From Parvibaculum sp. (GTDB taxonomy: Bacteria > Pseudomonadota > Alphaproteobacteria > Parvibaculales > Parvibaculaceae): a stretch of 46,793 nt of DNA. Under the pieces are notes generated by a model. That model had not been told where the DNA came from and ran no database searches. It worked only from the letters and a program-made list of their open reading frames with translations. Within the stretch, counting starts at the first letter, position 1, and each line of letters begins with the position of its first letter. The position numbers were made by a program, and so were the translations under genes. This document shows, piece by piece, positions 23,678-32,798 of this stretch. The stretch lies in contig NZ_JAUYUS010000097.1 of assembly GCF_030694575.1 (NCBI RefSeq), positions 1-46,793 of the forward strand, read 5' to 3'.

Positions 23678-24886
23678 CTAACCGGCTGCAGCACCGCTCG
23701 CGATCATCCGGTCGATTTCCGCTTCGCTGAAGCCGCAGCTCGCGAGAACGTCGCGGGTGTGCTCGCCGATCCCGGGCGCGCGCCGGGGAGCGGTTTTTTT
23801 CTCGCCCTTGATGGAAATAGGGCTGTCGACCGTGCGAAGGCCGTTCGCGCCCGCAATTTCGGGCAGCAATGCGTTCGCAGCGACTTGCCGGCATTCGAGA
23901 TGATCGCTCGGCTGGGCAATCGGGCCGAAGGTAATGCCGGCGGTCACGAAACGTTCGCGCCATTCCGGCCAGTCGGCGGTGACGAAAATATCTTCCAGCG
24001 ATTTCACGAGCTCGGCCGTGTTCGCCTTGCGCCCCTCGGGGGTTGCGAAACGCGGGTCGTCGAGCCATTCGGGGCGGCCGATGCATTGGACGAGCAATGG
24101 CCATTCGCGGGTGTAATTCAGCAGCGCCAGCATGAACCAGCGTCCGTCGCGGCACTTGTAGAGTTCGGTCAGGGCGCCGCGCTGGCCACGGCGAAGCCGC
24201 ACCGAGAAATCCGCGTCGCAGAGCACCGCCTGCATCCAGACACCGTTGGACCAGAGTCCGTTGGCGAGCAGCGACGTCGAAACGACACCGCCCTTACCGG
24301 TCTTTTCGCGCCGGTAGAGCCCGGTCATGATGGCGCCGAACAGCGCCACCGCGGTCGGGTGGTCGCCCATTCCGGGCACCGAAATGGCGGGCTCGATGTC
24401 GGGATTGGCGCGGACGCTGTCCATCAGGCCGGAGCGCGCCCAATAGGCCGTCGCGTCATAGCCGGTGCGGTCTTTTTCGGGGCCTTCTTCGCCGTAAGGT
24501 GTGAGCGAGGCGTAGACGATGCGTTCGTTGAGCGGCAGCACGTCCTCGGGCGCGAGCTTCAGCCTTTCGCGGATCGGGCCGGGGAAATTGGTAATGAAGA
24601 CATCTGCCTTGGCAATCAGAGCGTCGAGTACGGCGCGCGCGTCCGGGTGCTTCAGGTCGAGCGCCAGGCTCTCCTTGTTACGATTGTCCAGCATCCAGAA
24701 ATAGTCCTGCTCCGCAGGCGGCATGCCGGGTACGTGCATGAGCTGACGGTAGCTGTCGCCCGTCACCGGCGGCTCGATCTTGATAACCCGCGCGCCGAAA
24801 TCCGACATGATGGTCGCGGCGGCCGGGCCCGCGATAAAACTTGCGCAATCGATGACCAGCAGGTCCTCGAACATGCCTTTTCCCAT
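23678..24886 (-). CDS. CaiB/BaiF family CoA-transferase (class III)
   Basis: A 402-residue class III CoA-transferase. Features are the N-terminal LLVIDCASFIAGPAAATIMSD, DFGARVIKIEPP, NRNKESLALDL, the Asp nucleophile in GYDATAYWARSG, the glycine-rich GMGDHPTAVALFGAI and the C-terminal TRDVLASCGFSEAEI. GGGGAGGAA precedes the ATG. It differs clearly from the other member at 4763-6028, so it has a different substrate. It is convergent with the RHH-PII gene (gap of six bases) and divergent from the kinase gene. Confidence 0.92.
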   Translation of the reverse strand: MGKGMFEDLLVIDCASFIAGPAAATIMSDFGARVIKIEPPVTGDSYRQLMHVPGMPPAEQDYFWMLDNRNKESLALDLKHPDARAVLDALIAKADVFITNFPGPIRERLKLAPEDVLPLNERIVYASLTPYGEEGPEKDRTGYDATAYWARSGLMDSVRANPDIEPAISVPGMGDHPTAVALFGAIMTGLYRREKTGKGGVVSTSLLANGLWSNGVWMQAVLCDADFSVRLRRGQRGALTELYKCRDGRWFMLALLNYTREWPLLVQCIGRPEWLDDPRFATPEGRKANTAELVKSLEDIFVTADWPEWRERFVTAGITFGPIAQPSDHLECRQVAANALLPEIAGANGLRTVDSPISIKGEKKTAPRRAPGIGEHTRDVLASCGFSEAEIDRMIASGAAAG

Positions 24887-25243
24887 GACTTCCTCCCCTG
24901 TCCCGCCGGGCGGGCCTCTTTCTGTTCTTATGCGGGGAAGAATGATGCGCCGGGAGGCGCAAGTCGATAGGCATTTTTCGGCTGTGTGGCGGAAGCGGCG
25001 GCCTTTCCCCGGGGTTGGTGTACTGCTGCTTTCTGTTCATCTGTATACGGATATAACTGCCACCGGCCTCTTGTTGTCCGGAAACCCCTCGGATGCCTTG
25101 TGTGTTTCAGGGTTAACGGACGGCAAGAAATAGTCCCGGTTCGGGACGGTGCGGCGGCGCAATCTTCTCAAAACGGTAGTTTTCCCTAACGGCGCGTTTA
25201 CCCCGTCGCAACGAACCGGCGTCTATGCTGCGGCACAGGCATA
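24887..25243. other. Divergent intergenic stretch (CoA-transferase / kinase)
   Basis: 357 bases without a gene. Seen: an AT-rich patch with GTATAC and ATATAAC near 25042-25058, a hairpin GTCCCG-GTT-CGGGAC (25133-25147), and TTAACGG. No convincing promoter pair is named. Confidence 0.5.
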
Positions 25244-26140
25244 ATGCAGGCGGGGCAATCCGGCGCAATGTTCGGTCACAAGGCCACAAACCGGGGCCGC
25301 CAGAAATCTCTTCTGGCGGGGTACTCGACCAATCTGGGCGAACTCATGTCTCGCCAGAGGTCGGAGGCTGCCCTGCGTTCGGCGAAGATCGAAGCGGACA
25401 TGGCGAGCCGGACCAAGTCCGAGTTCCTTGCAAATATGAGCCACGAACTGCGGACGCCGCTGAACGCCATCATCGGCTTCTCGGAATTCATCCAGCACAT
25501 CGCCGCAAGCGGCAAGCCGTCGGACAAGACGGAAGAATATGCGACGCATATAGCCGGCGCGGGCCGCCATCTCCTCAACATCATTTCCGACATTCTCGAT
25601 ATCGCGAAAATCGAGAGCGGCACCTTTTCGCTCGTGACGGAACCCTATGATCTGCGCGAACTGATCGATGCTTGTACCGTGCTGATCGAACCGCGCATTC
25701 GCGAGAAGAAGCAGGTCCTTGAAATAAAGGCCGACGCGACGCTGCCCGAGGTGCCCGTCGATGTGCGCCGTATCAAGCAGGTGCTGATCAATCTCCTGTC
25801 CAATGCGCACAAGTTCACGGGCGAGGGCGGGCGCATTGTGCTCGTCGCCACGAGCACGCCCGATGGCGGCGTCACCATTGCCGTCGCCGACACCGGGATC
25901 GGCATGACCAAAGAGCAGATCGCCTATGCGATGACGCCCTTCGGCCAGGTGCAGGCCAGCTACGCCCGCGGCCACGAGGGCACGGGCCTCGGCCTTCCCA
26001 TTGCAGCGGCTCTCACGAAACTGCATGGCGGCGAATTTCAGATCTACAGCGAACCCGGCAAGGGCACGACCGTGTTCTTCACTCTTCCTTCCGCTCCGGT
26101 CAAAGGATCGTTTTCGCATTACCAGGAACTTCGTTCATGA
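25244..26140 (+). CDS. Soluble sensor histidine kinase (PleC/DivJ-like core)
   Basis: A 298-residue kinase with no membrane span and no PAS domain. A short basic N-terminus and coiled helix (about 30-58) lead to the HisKA domain. The H-box is FLANMSHELRTPLNAIIGFS (phospho-acceptor His67), followed by an N-box INLLSNAHKF, G1 DTGIGM, F-box PFGQV and G2 GTGLGLPI. It is closest in feel to the alphaproteobacterial PleC/DivJ/CckA group. Starts at 25244 or 25268 are both possible; neither has a strong ribosome site. It ends in ATGA, overlapping the HerA-like gene, and no response regulator is adjacent. Confidence 0.92.
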   Translation: MQAGQSGAMFGHKATNRGRQKSLLAGYSTNLGELMSRQRSEAALRSAKIEADMASRTKSEFLANMSHELRTPLNAIIGFSEFIQHIAASGKPSDKTEEYATHIAGAGRHLLNIISDILDIAKIESGTFSLVTEPYDLRELIDACTVLIEPRIREKKQVLEIKADATLPEVPVDVRRIKQVLINLLSNAHKFTGEGGRIVLVATSTPDGGVTIAVADTGIGMTKEQIAYAMTPFGQVQASYARGHEGTGLGLPIAAALTKLHGGEFQIYSEPGKGTTVFFTLPSAPVKGSFSHYQELRS

Positions 26141-27858
26141 GCACGCCCACAACGACCCCCAGCGTTCCGGCGCCGAGCCAGGCTGTCACCGAACCTGAAG
26201 CGCCGCCCTTCATCGAGCGCAGAGGAATGCCGGCAGCGCCGCCGAAGCGGATCGGGCATATCGTGTCGGTATCGGGTTCGCAGGCCATTGCCGTGCTTGA
26301 GCGCGAAGGCCCGGCGATCAGCAACGAGCCGCGAGTCGAGATCGGTCAGCTCGTGAAGGTGCCGACGCCGTCGGCAACGGTCGTGGGCCTCATCTCCGCC
26401 GTAAGCGCGCCCACGCCAGCCAGCGGCGGCGGCATGGAAGATGTTCGCCTTGTCGAAATCAATCTTGCCGGCGAAGTGGTTCCCGATCCGAAGGATGGGC
26501 GCTTGTCGTTTCGTCGCGGCGTGTCGCATCTGCCGACGCTTGGTGATGCCGTTCTACTTGCCGATCGTCACGATCTTACCCGCGTCTACACGCAGCCCAA
26601 TGTGACGACGATCGAAGTCGGTACGCTGTTCCAGGATCCGGCGGTACCCGCCCGCTTCCTGGTGGACGATCTTCTCGCCAAACATTTCATCGTCGTGGGC
26701 ACCACGGGATGCGGCAAATCCTGTGCGCTGACCGCCATCCTTCAGCGTGTACTCGATGCGCACAACCACGCGCATATCGTCGTGCTGGATGTGCACAACG
26801 AGTACCCGACCGCCTTCGGCGACCGCGCTGAACTTATCAATCCGAATAACCTTCACCTGCCGTTCTGGCTTCTCAATTTCCAGGAACTTTCAGCTGCCCT
26901 GACAAGCGGCGATGCCTATCATGAGGCCGAAGTCGAAATCCTGAGCGACGCCGTCGTCGCCGCGAAGCGCCGTTATTCCGACGCCTCCTCCAATCGTCAT
27001 ATTTCGCGACGGCCCGGCGAAGGCGGGGGCATGACGGTCGATGCGCCGACACCGTTCCGGCTGTCCGATGTGCTGGCCTTTCTCGACGAACAGCTCGGCA
27101 AGCTGGAACGCACGCAGAAGACGCTTCCTTATCGGCGGCTCAAGAGCCGCATCGAGACGCTTGCCAGCGATCAGCGCTACAGCTTCATGTTCGGCAGTCT
27201 GACCGTGCAGGATACGATGGCCGATATTCTTGGCCGCCTGTTCCGCGTGCCGAATGACGGCCGGCCGATTACCGTGATCGATCTTTCGACCGTGCCGCCG
27301 GAAATTCTCGATGTCGTGATCTCCGTGATCTCCCGTCTTGCCTTCGATCTGGCGGTGTGGAGCAAGGGAGGATTGCCGATGCTTCTCGTCTGCGAGGAGG
27401 CGCATCGCTACGCACCCGTGACTGCGGGAGAAGGCTTTGAACCGACGCTGCACGCGCTCTCGCGCATTGCCAAGGAGGGCCGGAAATACGGGCTCTCGCT
27501 TGCCCTCGTCACGCAGCGTCCGTCGGAGCTCGATACCACCATCCTATCCCAATGCAGCACTGTCATCGCCATGCGCCTGTCGACGGAACGCGACCAGCAG
27601 GTGATGCGCGCCAATACGCATGACGGCGCACTCGATCTTCTGGATTTCCTGCCGCTCCTGGGCGACAGGGAAGCGATCGTTCTCGGCCAGGGCGTCGGGA
27701 TGCCGATGCGCATTCGTTTTGCCGATATCGCTGAACGCGGCATTCCGCGCAATCTCAATAGCGGCTTCTCGCAGTCCTGGAGCCGGCCCAATCTCGACCG
27801 CGCGGGTCTGGAAGCGATTGTGTCGCGCTGGCGGCATGCGGGGCGCGAACGCGGCTGA
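26137..27858 (+). CDS. HerA-like ATPase (HAS-barrel plus FtsK/HerA core)
   Basis: A 573-residue bacterial HerA/DUF87 protein. A proline-rich N-terminal tail (1-35) precedes a HAS-barrel (GHIVSVSGSQAIAVLE, about 39-150). The Walker A box is GTTGCGKSCALT (about 188-199), Walker B is MLLVCEEAH (about 414-422) and the sensor/arginine region is LVTQRPSELD (about 458-467). HerA hexamers translocate DNA, usually with the nuclease NurA; no NurA-like gene is near. Its ATG lies inside the kinase gene's terminal ATGA, so the two are made together. The extra N-terminal tail and kinase linkage are unusual. Confidence 0.92.
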   Translation: MSTPTTTPSVPAPSQAVTEPEAPPFIERRGMPAAPPKRIGHIVSVSGSQAIAVLEREGPAISNEPRVEIGQLVKVPTPSATVVGLISAVSAPTPASGGGMEDVRLVEINLAGEVVPDPKDGRLSFRRGVSHLPTLGDAVLLADRHDLTRVYTQPNVTTIEVGTLFQDPAVPARFLVDDLLAKHFIVVGTTGCGKSCALTAILQRVLDAHNHAHIVVLDVHNEYPTAFGDRAELINPNNLHLPFWLLNFQELSAALTSGDAYHEAEVEILSDAVVAAKRRYSDASSNRHISRRPGEGGGMTVDAPTPFRLSDVLAFLDEQLGKLERTQKTLPYRRLKSRIETLASDQRYSFMFGSLTVQDTMADILGRLFRVPNDGRPITVIDLSTVPPEILDVVISVISRLAFDLAVWSKGGLPMLLVCEEAHRYAPVTAGEGFEPTLHALSRIAKEGRKYGLSLALVTQRPSELDTTILSQCSTVIAMRLSTERDQQVMRANTHDGALDLLDFLPLLGDREAIVLGQGVGMPMRIRFADIAERGIPRNLNSGFSQSWSRPNLDRAGLEAIVSRWRHAGRERG

Positions 27859-27972
27859 TCCACCCCTCGCGCGACAGAATGTCCCGCCGGATGGCGGGGA
27901 AGGCGGGTGCAGCCGCTCGCTATCCGCGATAGTCTCGCGCCACAGCTTCCATCCGTTACGCGAGATGATCCG

Positions 27973-28428
27973 ATGCCCGGAATTTTCCGCCTTTTTGCGC
28001 TCTCCTTCCTTTTGCTGATGCCTCTTTCCGCCGGTCTTCGGGCGGATGACGGCAGGGAGGGGCTTGTCCTCACCGATCCCTGGGCGAGGGCCAGCGTCAC
28101 GACAACGGGGGCTGCCTATCTCGTCATCGAGAACAGGGGCGCGGCCGGCGACACGCTGCTGGAAGTGCGGTCCAGCGTGGCGGAAAAGGTGGAGATTCAC
28201 ACCATGACCATGGACGGCATGGTCATGAAGATGCGCCGGCTCGATGCGCTGCCCGTCGGAGCGGGCGAGACGGTGCGTCTTGCTCCGGGCGGTCTTCATC
28301 TCATGCTGATAGGGCTCGGCGAGCCGCTCGCCGAAGGCATGTCGGTACCGTTGACGCTCGTCTTCGAGAAGGCGGGAGACGTCGAAATTTCCGCGCCTGT
28401 TCGCGCCGCCGGACACGCTCCCCGATAA
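27973..28428 (+). CDS. Periplasmic copper chaperone PCu(A)C
   Basis: A 151-residue cupredoxin-fold chaperone. The signal peptide is MPGIFRLFALSFLLLMPLSA. The Cu(I) site fits the family rule exactly: H76-x10-M87-x21-H109-x-M111, within VEIHTMTMDGMV to GGLHLML. It delivers copper to the CuA/CuB centres of cytochrome oxidase in the periplasm, usually with Sco proteins; none is in the window. Start at ATG 27973 is chosen for the signal peptide. It lies 114 bases after the HerA-like gene, probably its own unit. Confidence 0.93.
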   Translation: MPGIFRLFALSFLLLMPLSAGLRADDGREGLVLTDPWARASVTTTGAAYLVIENRGAAGDTLLEVRSSVAEKVEIHTMTMDGMVMKMRRLDALPVGAGETVRLAPGGLHLMLIGLGEPLAEGMSVPLTLVFEKAGDVEISAPVRAAGHAPR

Positions 28429-28751
28429 CCCCGATATCTCTCCTGGAAATGGCCGCGCATGATTCGCGGCGTTGCATATTGCGCTGCATATAATCAGTGT
28501 GCAGTGCAATAAAATTAACGCTCACTCCCCGTTACAGATTACAGCCGTGTCATAAATGCCATACCGCCGGGTAATGTGAGCCGGGCGTGTGGCAACGGTG
28601 CGGGGCGGCCTTGACTCAACCCCTCAGTGAATGTGGACTAGGCGTCGAGGGATGCTGACTGGCCGGGGGGAACAGTCGACCGTTTTCCGATTCACCTCCC
28701 GATCAGGCTGCAAAGTTAGTGAAGCCATCGAGGATCGAGGAGGATCGCTCC
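28429..28751 (+). other. Upstream region of the DUF1302 gene
   Basis: 323 bases with no gene. The part near 28471-28520 is AT-rich with a hairpin and TATAAT. The rest is GC-rich leader, so a long 5' leader of about 240 bases is likely if the TATAAT is a -10. No known riboswitch was recognised in it. Confidence 0.5.
28478..28510. promoter_or_regulatory. 11-bp stem-loop with TATAAT in its loop
   Basis: ATTGCGCTGCA (28478-28488) pairs with TGCAGTGCAAT (28500-28510) through ten perfect pairs and one G-U. The 11-base loop holds TATAATC. As DNA it is a near-perfect palindromic site surrounding a -10 box, so an operator for the DUF1302 gene is plausible. Confidence 0.45.
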
Positions 28752-30776
28752 ATGAAAACAAGAACCGTCCAAAAATTGTTTTTGGGCAGTATGGCTGGCG
28801 CAGCAATGCTGTTCGCCACCGGCGCGGCGCAGGCCGTCGACTTCAATTTCGGCGAAGCCAATCTCAAGATCGACAATCTGGTTTCGGTCGGCGCTGGATT
28901 TCGCACCTCCAAGCAGGATTGTACGCTCGTTTCGAAGCCGAATGGAGGTTGCTCCGCCGGAAACGGTGCCGGAATGGGGATCAACGACGATGACGGCAAC
29001 GTCAATACCGACCAGTGGGATCCTTACACCACCACCGTCAAGATCACGACCGACTTCGATCTTCAATGGCAAAATTTCGGCGCATTCGTCCGTACCAAGG
29101 CTTTCTACGATTACTGGGTGAACGAGGAACTCGGCACAAGGGACAACCGGTTTGGCAAGCGTCCCCTCGTCGATGCGGCGCGCGGCGACCAGGCGCGCGA
29201 TTTCGGCGGAAGAAGCTTCGACATCCTCGATGCTTTCGTTTACGGGAACTTCGACGTTTCGGGCATGCCGTTGAATGTCCGCGTCGGCAAGCAGGTGGTG
29301 AACTGGGGGGAAAGCCTCTTCATTCAGGGCGGCATCAATTCCTTCCTGCCGATCGACGTGTCGGCCATTCGCACACCCGGTTCGGAACTGAAGGAAGCGC
29401 TGATGCCCACGCCTTCCGTGTTCGCATCCGTCGGTCTGCCGGGCAGCGTAACGGTCGAGGCTTTCTGGCAGTTCGGCTGGCAGAAGACGGAACTGGACGC
29501 CTGCGGCACTTTCTTCAGCGGCAGCGACGCCGCTTGCGAGGGCGGTCAATATGTGATGACTGGCGGGGAATATCCGGGCCCTGTGCTGATTCCCCGGCTT
29601 GCGTCCGAAGAGGGTGACGATACGGGCACCTTCGGCGTTGCGATCAAGCATTATGCCGAAAACCTCGGAATGGGCACCGATCTCGGCCTGTATTTCACGC
29701 AGCAGAGTCTGGTCGTACCGGTCGGCACGTTTACGCTGGGCGATTTCGGCGCCGCGACGGCAAGTATTCTCGGTGTTCCGTTTGCCGACATAGCGTCCTT
29801 TTGCGGCGCCCTTGCGGGGCTGCCGGGCAGCAATCCCGGGACGGCGACCTTTCTTGGCTGCGCAACACTTCCGGTTCCGGCACTTGGCGGGTTGACAGGC
29901 CTGACAGCCGGTGTGGGCGCCACCGCCGCGACAAAGAACTACCGCATGCAGTATCCCGATGAAGTCAGAACCATCGGCGCGAGCTTCAATACCTCGATTC
30001 CGCTTTTCGGCGGGTCGGCCTTTTCCGGCGAAGCGGCGTTTTCACCCGATATGCCGTTTGCGCTCAGCGATGTGGAAATCAACTCCGCCGAGCTGGATGC
30101 CATCGGCGCCTGCAGCTTTGCGGGATCTCCGCCCGGCTGTTTGAGCCAGGGAAGCCAGAATGCCGGCTTCGCTTATGCGCCGGGCGACACGATCCGGGGC
30201 TATGACGAGTTCGATGTCATAACGGGTCAGCTTGCACTGATCAGCACGCTCAACCCGTCGGCGGCTCTTCCGTCCCTGATCGGTTCGGATCTGATGATCC
30301 TGATCGCAAATGTCGGGTTTCAGTACCTTCCCGATCTTGCGGACAGCACGAACCGGCTGGCCGCGCCACGGTCGGCGGTCACGCACCCCGATCTGGCCGC
30401 CGCGTTGATCCTTGGCGACGCTGCTTGCGGGGCGGCGGCGGCCAGCCCCCTGGTTCCGGATTGCAAACTTGCCTACGCAACATCCAGTTCCTGGGGTTAC
30501 CGTCTCGCGGCGACCTCGGACTACAACAACGCTTTCGGAACGGCGTGGACGCTCACGCCCTCCGTTCAGTGGGCACATGACGTGAATGGCGTGTCGGCCG
30601 GTCCGGTCGGCCCCGGTTTCGTCGAAGGAAAAAAGACCGTCAGTGTCGGCGTTACCGCCAATCTTCAGAGTACGTGGCGTGCCAATATCCAGTACACGAA
30701 CAGTTTTGGAAACAAGTACAAAAACTTTGTCAGCGACAAGGACTTCGTTACCATGACGGTCTCCTACGCGTTCTGA
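28752..30776 (+). CDS. DUF1302 outer-membrane protein
   Basis: A 674-residue DUF1302 family protein. The signal peptide MKTRTVQKLFLGSMAGAAML ends near ATGAAQA|VDF. The mature part starts FNFGEANLKIDNLVSVGAGF and shows many alternating strands; it ends TMTVSYAF with the C-terminal Phe of outer-membrane beta-barrels. GAGGAGG lies eight bases upstream of ATG 28752. Family members occur beside DUF1329 and YCF48-like proteins, as here, and are suspected to handle hydrophobic compounds at the outer membrane. Internal Gly/Ala/Pro-rich segments (about 330-400) look like long loops. It ends at a strong terminator. Confidence 0.9.
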   Translation: MKTRTVQKLFLGSMAGAAMLFATGAAQAVDFNFGEANLKIDNLVSVGAGFRTSKQDCTLVSKPNGGCSAGNGAGMGINDDDGNVNTDQWDPYTTTVKITTDFDLQWQNFGAFVRTKAFYDYWVNEELGTRDNRFGKRPLVDAARGDQARDFGGRSFDILDAFVYGNFDVSGMPLNVRVGKQVVNWGESLFIQGGINSFLPIDVSAIRTPGSELKEALMPTPSVFASVGLPGSVTVEAFWQFGWQKTELDACGTFFSGSDAACEGGQYVMTGGEYPGPVLIPRLASEEGDDTGTFGVAIKHYAENLGMGTDLGLYFTQQSLVVPVGTFTLGDFGAATASILGVPFADIASFCGALAGLPGSNPGTATFLGCATLPVPALGGLTGLTAGVGATAATKNYRMQYPDEVRTIGASFNTSIPLFGGSAFSGEAAFSPDMPFALSDVEINSAELDAIGACSFAGSPPGCLSQGSQNAGFAYAPGDTIRGYDEFDVITGQLALISTLNPSAALPSLIGSDLMILIANVGFQYLPDLADSTNRLAAPRSAVTHPDLAAALILGDAACGAAAASPLVPDCKLAYATSSSWGYRLAATSDYNNAFGTAWTLTPSVQWAHDVNGVSAGPVGPGFVEGKKTVSVGVTANLQSTWRANIQYTNSFGNKYKNFVSDKDFVTMTVSYAF

Positions 30777-30804
30777 CCCTCAGAAACGTGTAGCGCGAAA
30801 CGGA

Positions 30805-30838
30805 ACCCGGCGGTGGCGACACCGCCGGGTTTTTCTTT
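30805..30838 (+). terminator. Rho-independent terminator after DUF1302
   Basis: Perfect 10-bp stem ACCCGGCGGT (30805-30814) / ACCGCCGGGT (30821-30830), loop GGCGAC, then TTTTCTTT. Confidence 0.9.
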
Positions 30839-30866
30839 GGAGGCATGCCGTTTTTCTCCTGTTCGT

Positions 30867-30882
30867 CTTTGCCGGGCTTGAC
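30867..30882. repeat. Short REP-like palindrome TTGCCGGG..CCCGGCAA
   Basis: TTGCCGGGCTTGACCCGGCAATCC has 7-bp arms TGCCGGG/CCCGGCA around CTTGA. It resembles a dispersed alphaproteobacterial repeat; a single copy in this window. Confidence 0.45.
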
Positions 30883-31162
30883 CCGGCAATCCAGAAGGCG
30901 CGTAGCGGCACCTATCTTCGCAAGGACTCGCTTCTTCGGAACCGCCCGCCCAGGTTTTGTGAACAGTGACGCTGTCTTTGGCAGCCTCCGGGCCGCCGGC
31001 CTCCTTGATTACAAGGGAGGGTCCGGGGGAGAGGGGTGTGGGGAGGCGCGGCCCGCAAGCGCAATGCCCCGCCATACTGCGCTGCAGAGCGGCCGGACGA
31101 CGCGGGAATCATCCGTAGGCGGAATGAGCGCGCTTCCGCCGCCGCGCCGTCCGCTGCGCGTT

Positions 31163-31180
31163 CATTAAAAAGATTTAATG
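31163..31180. promoter_or_regulatory. AT-rich inverted repeat CATTAAA-AAGA-TTTAATG
   Basis: Perfect 7-bp arms (31163-31169, 31174-31180) set in a GC-rich flank, 74 bases upstream of the promoter-like pair. Candidate regulator site for the DUF1329 gene. Confidence 0.4.
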
Positions 31181-31253
31181 CGCACAAAGGCCAAACTGCC
31201 CGAAAATCGGGGCGAATAGAGGCGCGAAGGACACAGAATCCGCAGCGTGCGAT

Positions 31254-31281
31254 TTGCGCCCCTTGGGCAATTTGCTATCAT
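31254..31281 (+). promoter_or_regulatory. Possible promoter for DUF1329
   Basis: TTGCGC (31254-31259), a 16-base spacer and TATCAT (31276-31281), about 109 bases before ATG 31390. A moderate match only. Confidence 0.35.
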
Positions 31282-31389
31282 CCCGTTCGAGTAAGGCGGG
31301 GAAACCGGCCTCGATGCACAGCGCCAATGCTACAAACGCGAAAAGCTGACATCGAAAGCCCTATAAGAAATCCAGTGGAGGGAACGTAT

Positions 31390-32745
31390 ATGAAAAGGAC
31401 TACCGTATTGGTGTCCGCCCTTGCGATCAGCGTCTTCGCAACCGGCGCGCTCGCCAAGGTTCCGGATGCCCAGGTAAATCGTCTGGGCCAGGATCTGACT
31501 CCGATGGGGTCGGAAAAAGGCGGCGAGGGGGACATCCCCGCCTGGACCGGCGGTCTCGCGACCGTGCCGAGCGGCGTCAGCTACAAGCCCGGCGACAAGC
31601 TTGCCAATCCGTTTGCAAGCGACGCGATCAAGTACACGGTGACCGGCCAGAACATGGGCCAGTACGAAAACGTGCTGACGCCCGGCTATGCCGCGCTCCT
31701 CAAGGCCTATCCTTCGTACAAGATGAATGTCTATGAAACGCGCCGCACTTGCGCGTTCCCGGACAAGTACTACGAAGCCACGAAGAACAACGCGCGCGTC
31801 GGCGAACTCGTCGGCGGCGGTGCCGGTGTCAGCGAAGCCATTTTCGGCACGCCGTTCCCGATCCCGAACAACGCGCTCGAAATGGTCTGGAACCACACGC
31901 TGCGCTATCGTTCGTTCAAGGCGGTCCGTCAGTTCGCTGCGGCGCCGGTAACGCGCGGCGGCGACTACACGCTGCAGATCGTGCAGGACGAAGCCATCCT
32001 GCAGTGGTCGGATCCTTCCGCGAAGCGCGCCGAAGATCTGAACAACATCTCGATCTACTACATCGCCAACACCATTGCCCCGGCCCGTGCCGCGGGTAAC
32101 GTGATCCTGGTGTACGAGGCCCTGAACGCTCAGGTGCAGCCGCGTCAGGCCTGGCAGTACAGCCCCGGCACGCGCCGCGTGCGCCGCGCGCCGAATATCG
32201 CCTACGACAATCCCGGCACGAACTCGGACGGTCTGTCCACCTCGGACGCCTTCGACGGCTACAATGGCGCGCCGGACCGCTACGACTGGACCGTGCTCGG
32301 CAAGAACGTGCGTCTCGTCTCGGCGAATGCGTATGATGGCGAATCGACGCCTTACAAGGACTACCTGCAGCCGCTTCACCTGAACCAGGACAAGGTGCGC
32401 TACGAAGCCCGCCGCGTCTGGGAATTCGAAGCGAAGCTCCGTCCCAACACCCGCCACGTCTATTCGCGTCGCGTCTATCACAACGAAGAAGACGCGTGGC
32501 AGATGTCGACGGTGGAACTCTATGACGGCCGTGGCCAGCTCTGGCGCGTTCAGGAAATGCACCAGATTCAGCGCTACAACGTGCCGCTCTGCGGTTCCGC
32601 GGGCGAAATCGTCTACGATCTGCAGGCCGGCCGCTATCTGGCGCTCGCGCTGCAGAACGAAGAGCCGCCGGTGAACTACTTCGCCGACGAGCTGGACAAG
32701 AACCGCTACACGCCGAACTCGATCCGTCAGCTCGGCGTCCGCTAA
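31390..32745 (+). CDS. DUF1329 periplasmic/outer-membrane lipoprotein-carrier-like protein
   Basis: A 451-residue DUF1329 family protein of usual length (about 450). The signal peptide MKRTTVLVSALAISVFATGA ends at LAK. Typical blocks are L-T-P-M-G-S-E-K-G/A...G-x-I-P-A-W-T-G-G near residues 36-57, RRTCAFPDKYYEATK, Y-R-S-F-K-A-V-R-Q and the C-terminal EMHQIQRYNVPLC. Known structures of the family have a LolA/LolB-like half-barrel that can hold lipid. GGAGGGAACGTAT precedes the ATG. It stands between DUF1302 and the YCF48-like gene, the normal company of this family. Confidence 0.93.
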   Translation: MKRTTVLVSALAISVFATGALAKVPDAQVNRLGQDLTPMGSEKGGEGDIPAWTGGLATVPSGVSYKPGDKLANPFASDAIKYTVTGQNMGQYENVLTPGYAALLKAYPSYKMNVYETRRTCAFPDKYYEATKNNARVGELVGGGAGVSEAIFGTPFPIPNNALEMVWNHTLRYRSFKAVRQFAAAPVTRGGDYTLQIVQDEAILQWSDPSAKRAEDLNNISIYYIANTIAPARAAGNVILVYEALNAQVQPRQAWQYSPGTRRVRRAPNIAYDNPGTNSDGLSTSDAFDGYNGAPDRYDWTVLGKNVRLVSANAYDGESTPYKDYLQPLHLNQDKVRYEARRVWEFEAKLRPNTRHVYSRRVYHNEEDAWQMSTVELYDGRGQLWRVQEMHQIQRYNVPLCGSAGEIVYDLQAGRYLALALQNEEPPVNYFADELDKNRYTPNSIRQLGVR

Positions 32746-32764
32746 AATACTGCAAAACGGCGAG

Positions 32765-32798
32765 GGCCGGGCTTCGGGAAACCGGAGCCCGGCCTTCT
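32765..32798 (+). terminator. Probable terminator after DUF1329
   Basis: GGCCGGGCT (32765-32773) pairs with AGCCCGGCC (32786-32794), with extra CGG/CCG pairs inside. Only TTCT follows, so it is weaker than the other two terminators and may allow readthrough. Confidence 0.6.

Larger units (their letters stand above)
30777..31389 (+). other. Long intergenic region before the DUF1329 gene
   Basis: 613 bases with no supported gene. It contains the DUF1302 terminator, a short REP-like palindrome (30867-30882), G-rich purine tracts around 31013-31045, a hairpin CATTAAA-AAGA-TTTAATG (31163-31180), a promoter-like pair (31254-31281) and CTATAAGAA (31361-31369). Open frames across it have shadow character. 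Confidence 0.55.

Noticed and set aside
25244-27858. Anti-phage defence island based on HerA
   Set aside because: Sir2, DUF4297 or NurA partners are absent, and neighbours are metabolic. The kinase pairing is reported as a finding without a defence claim.
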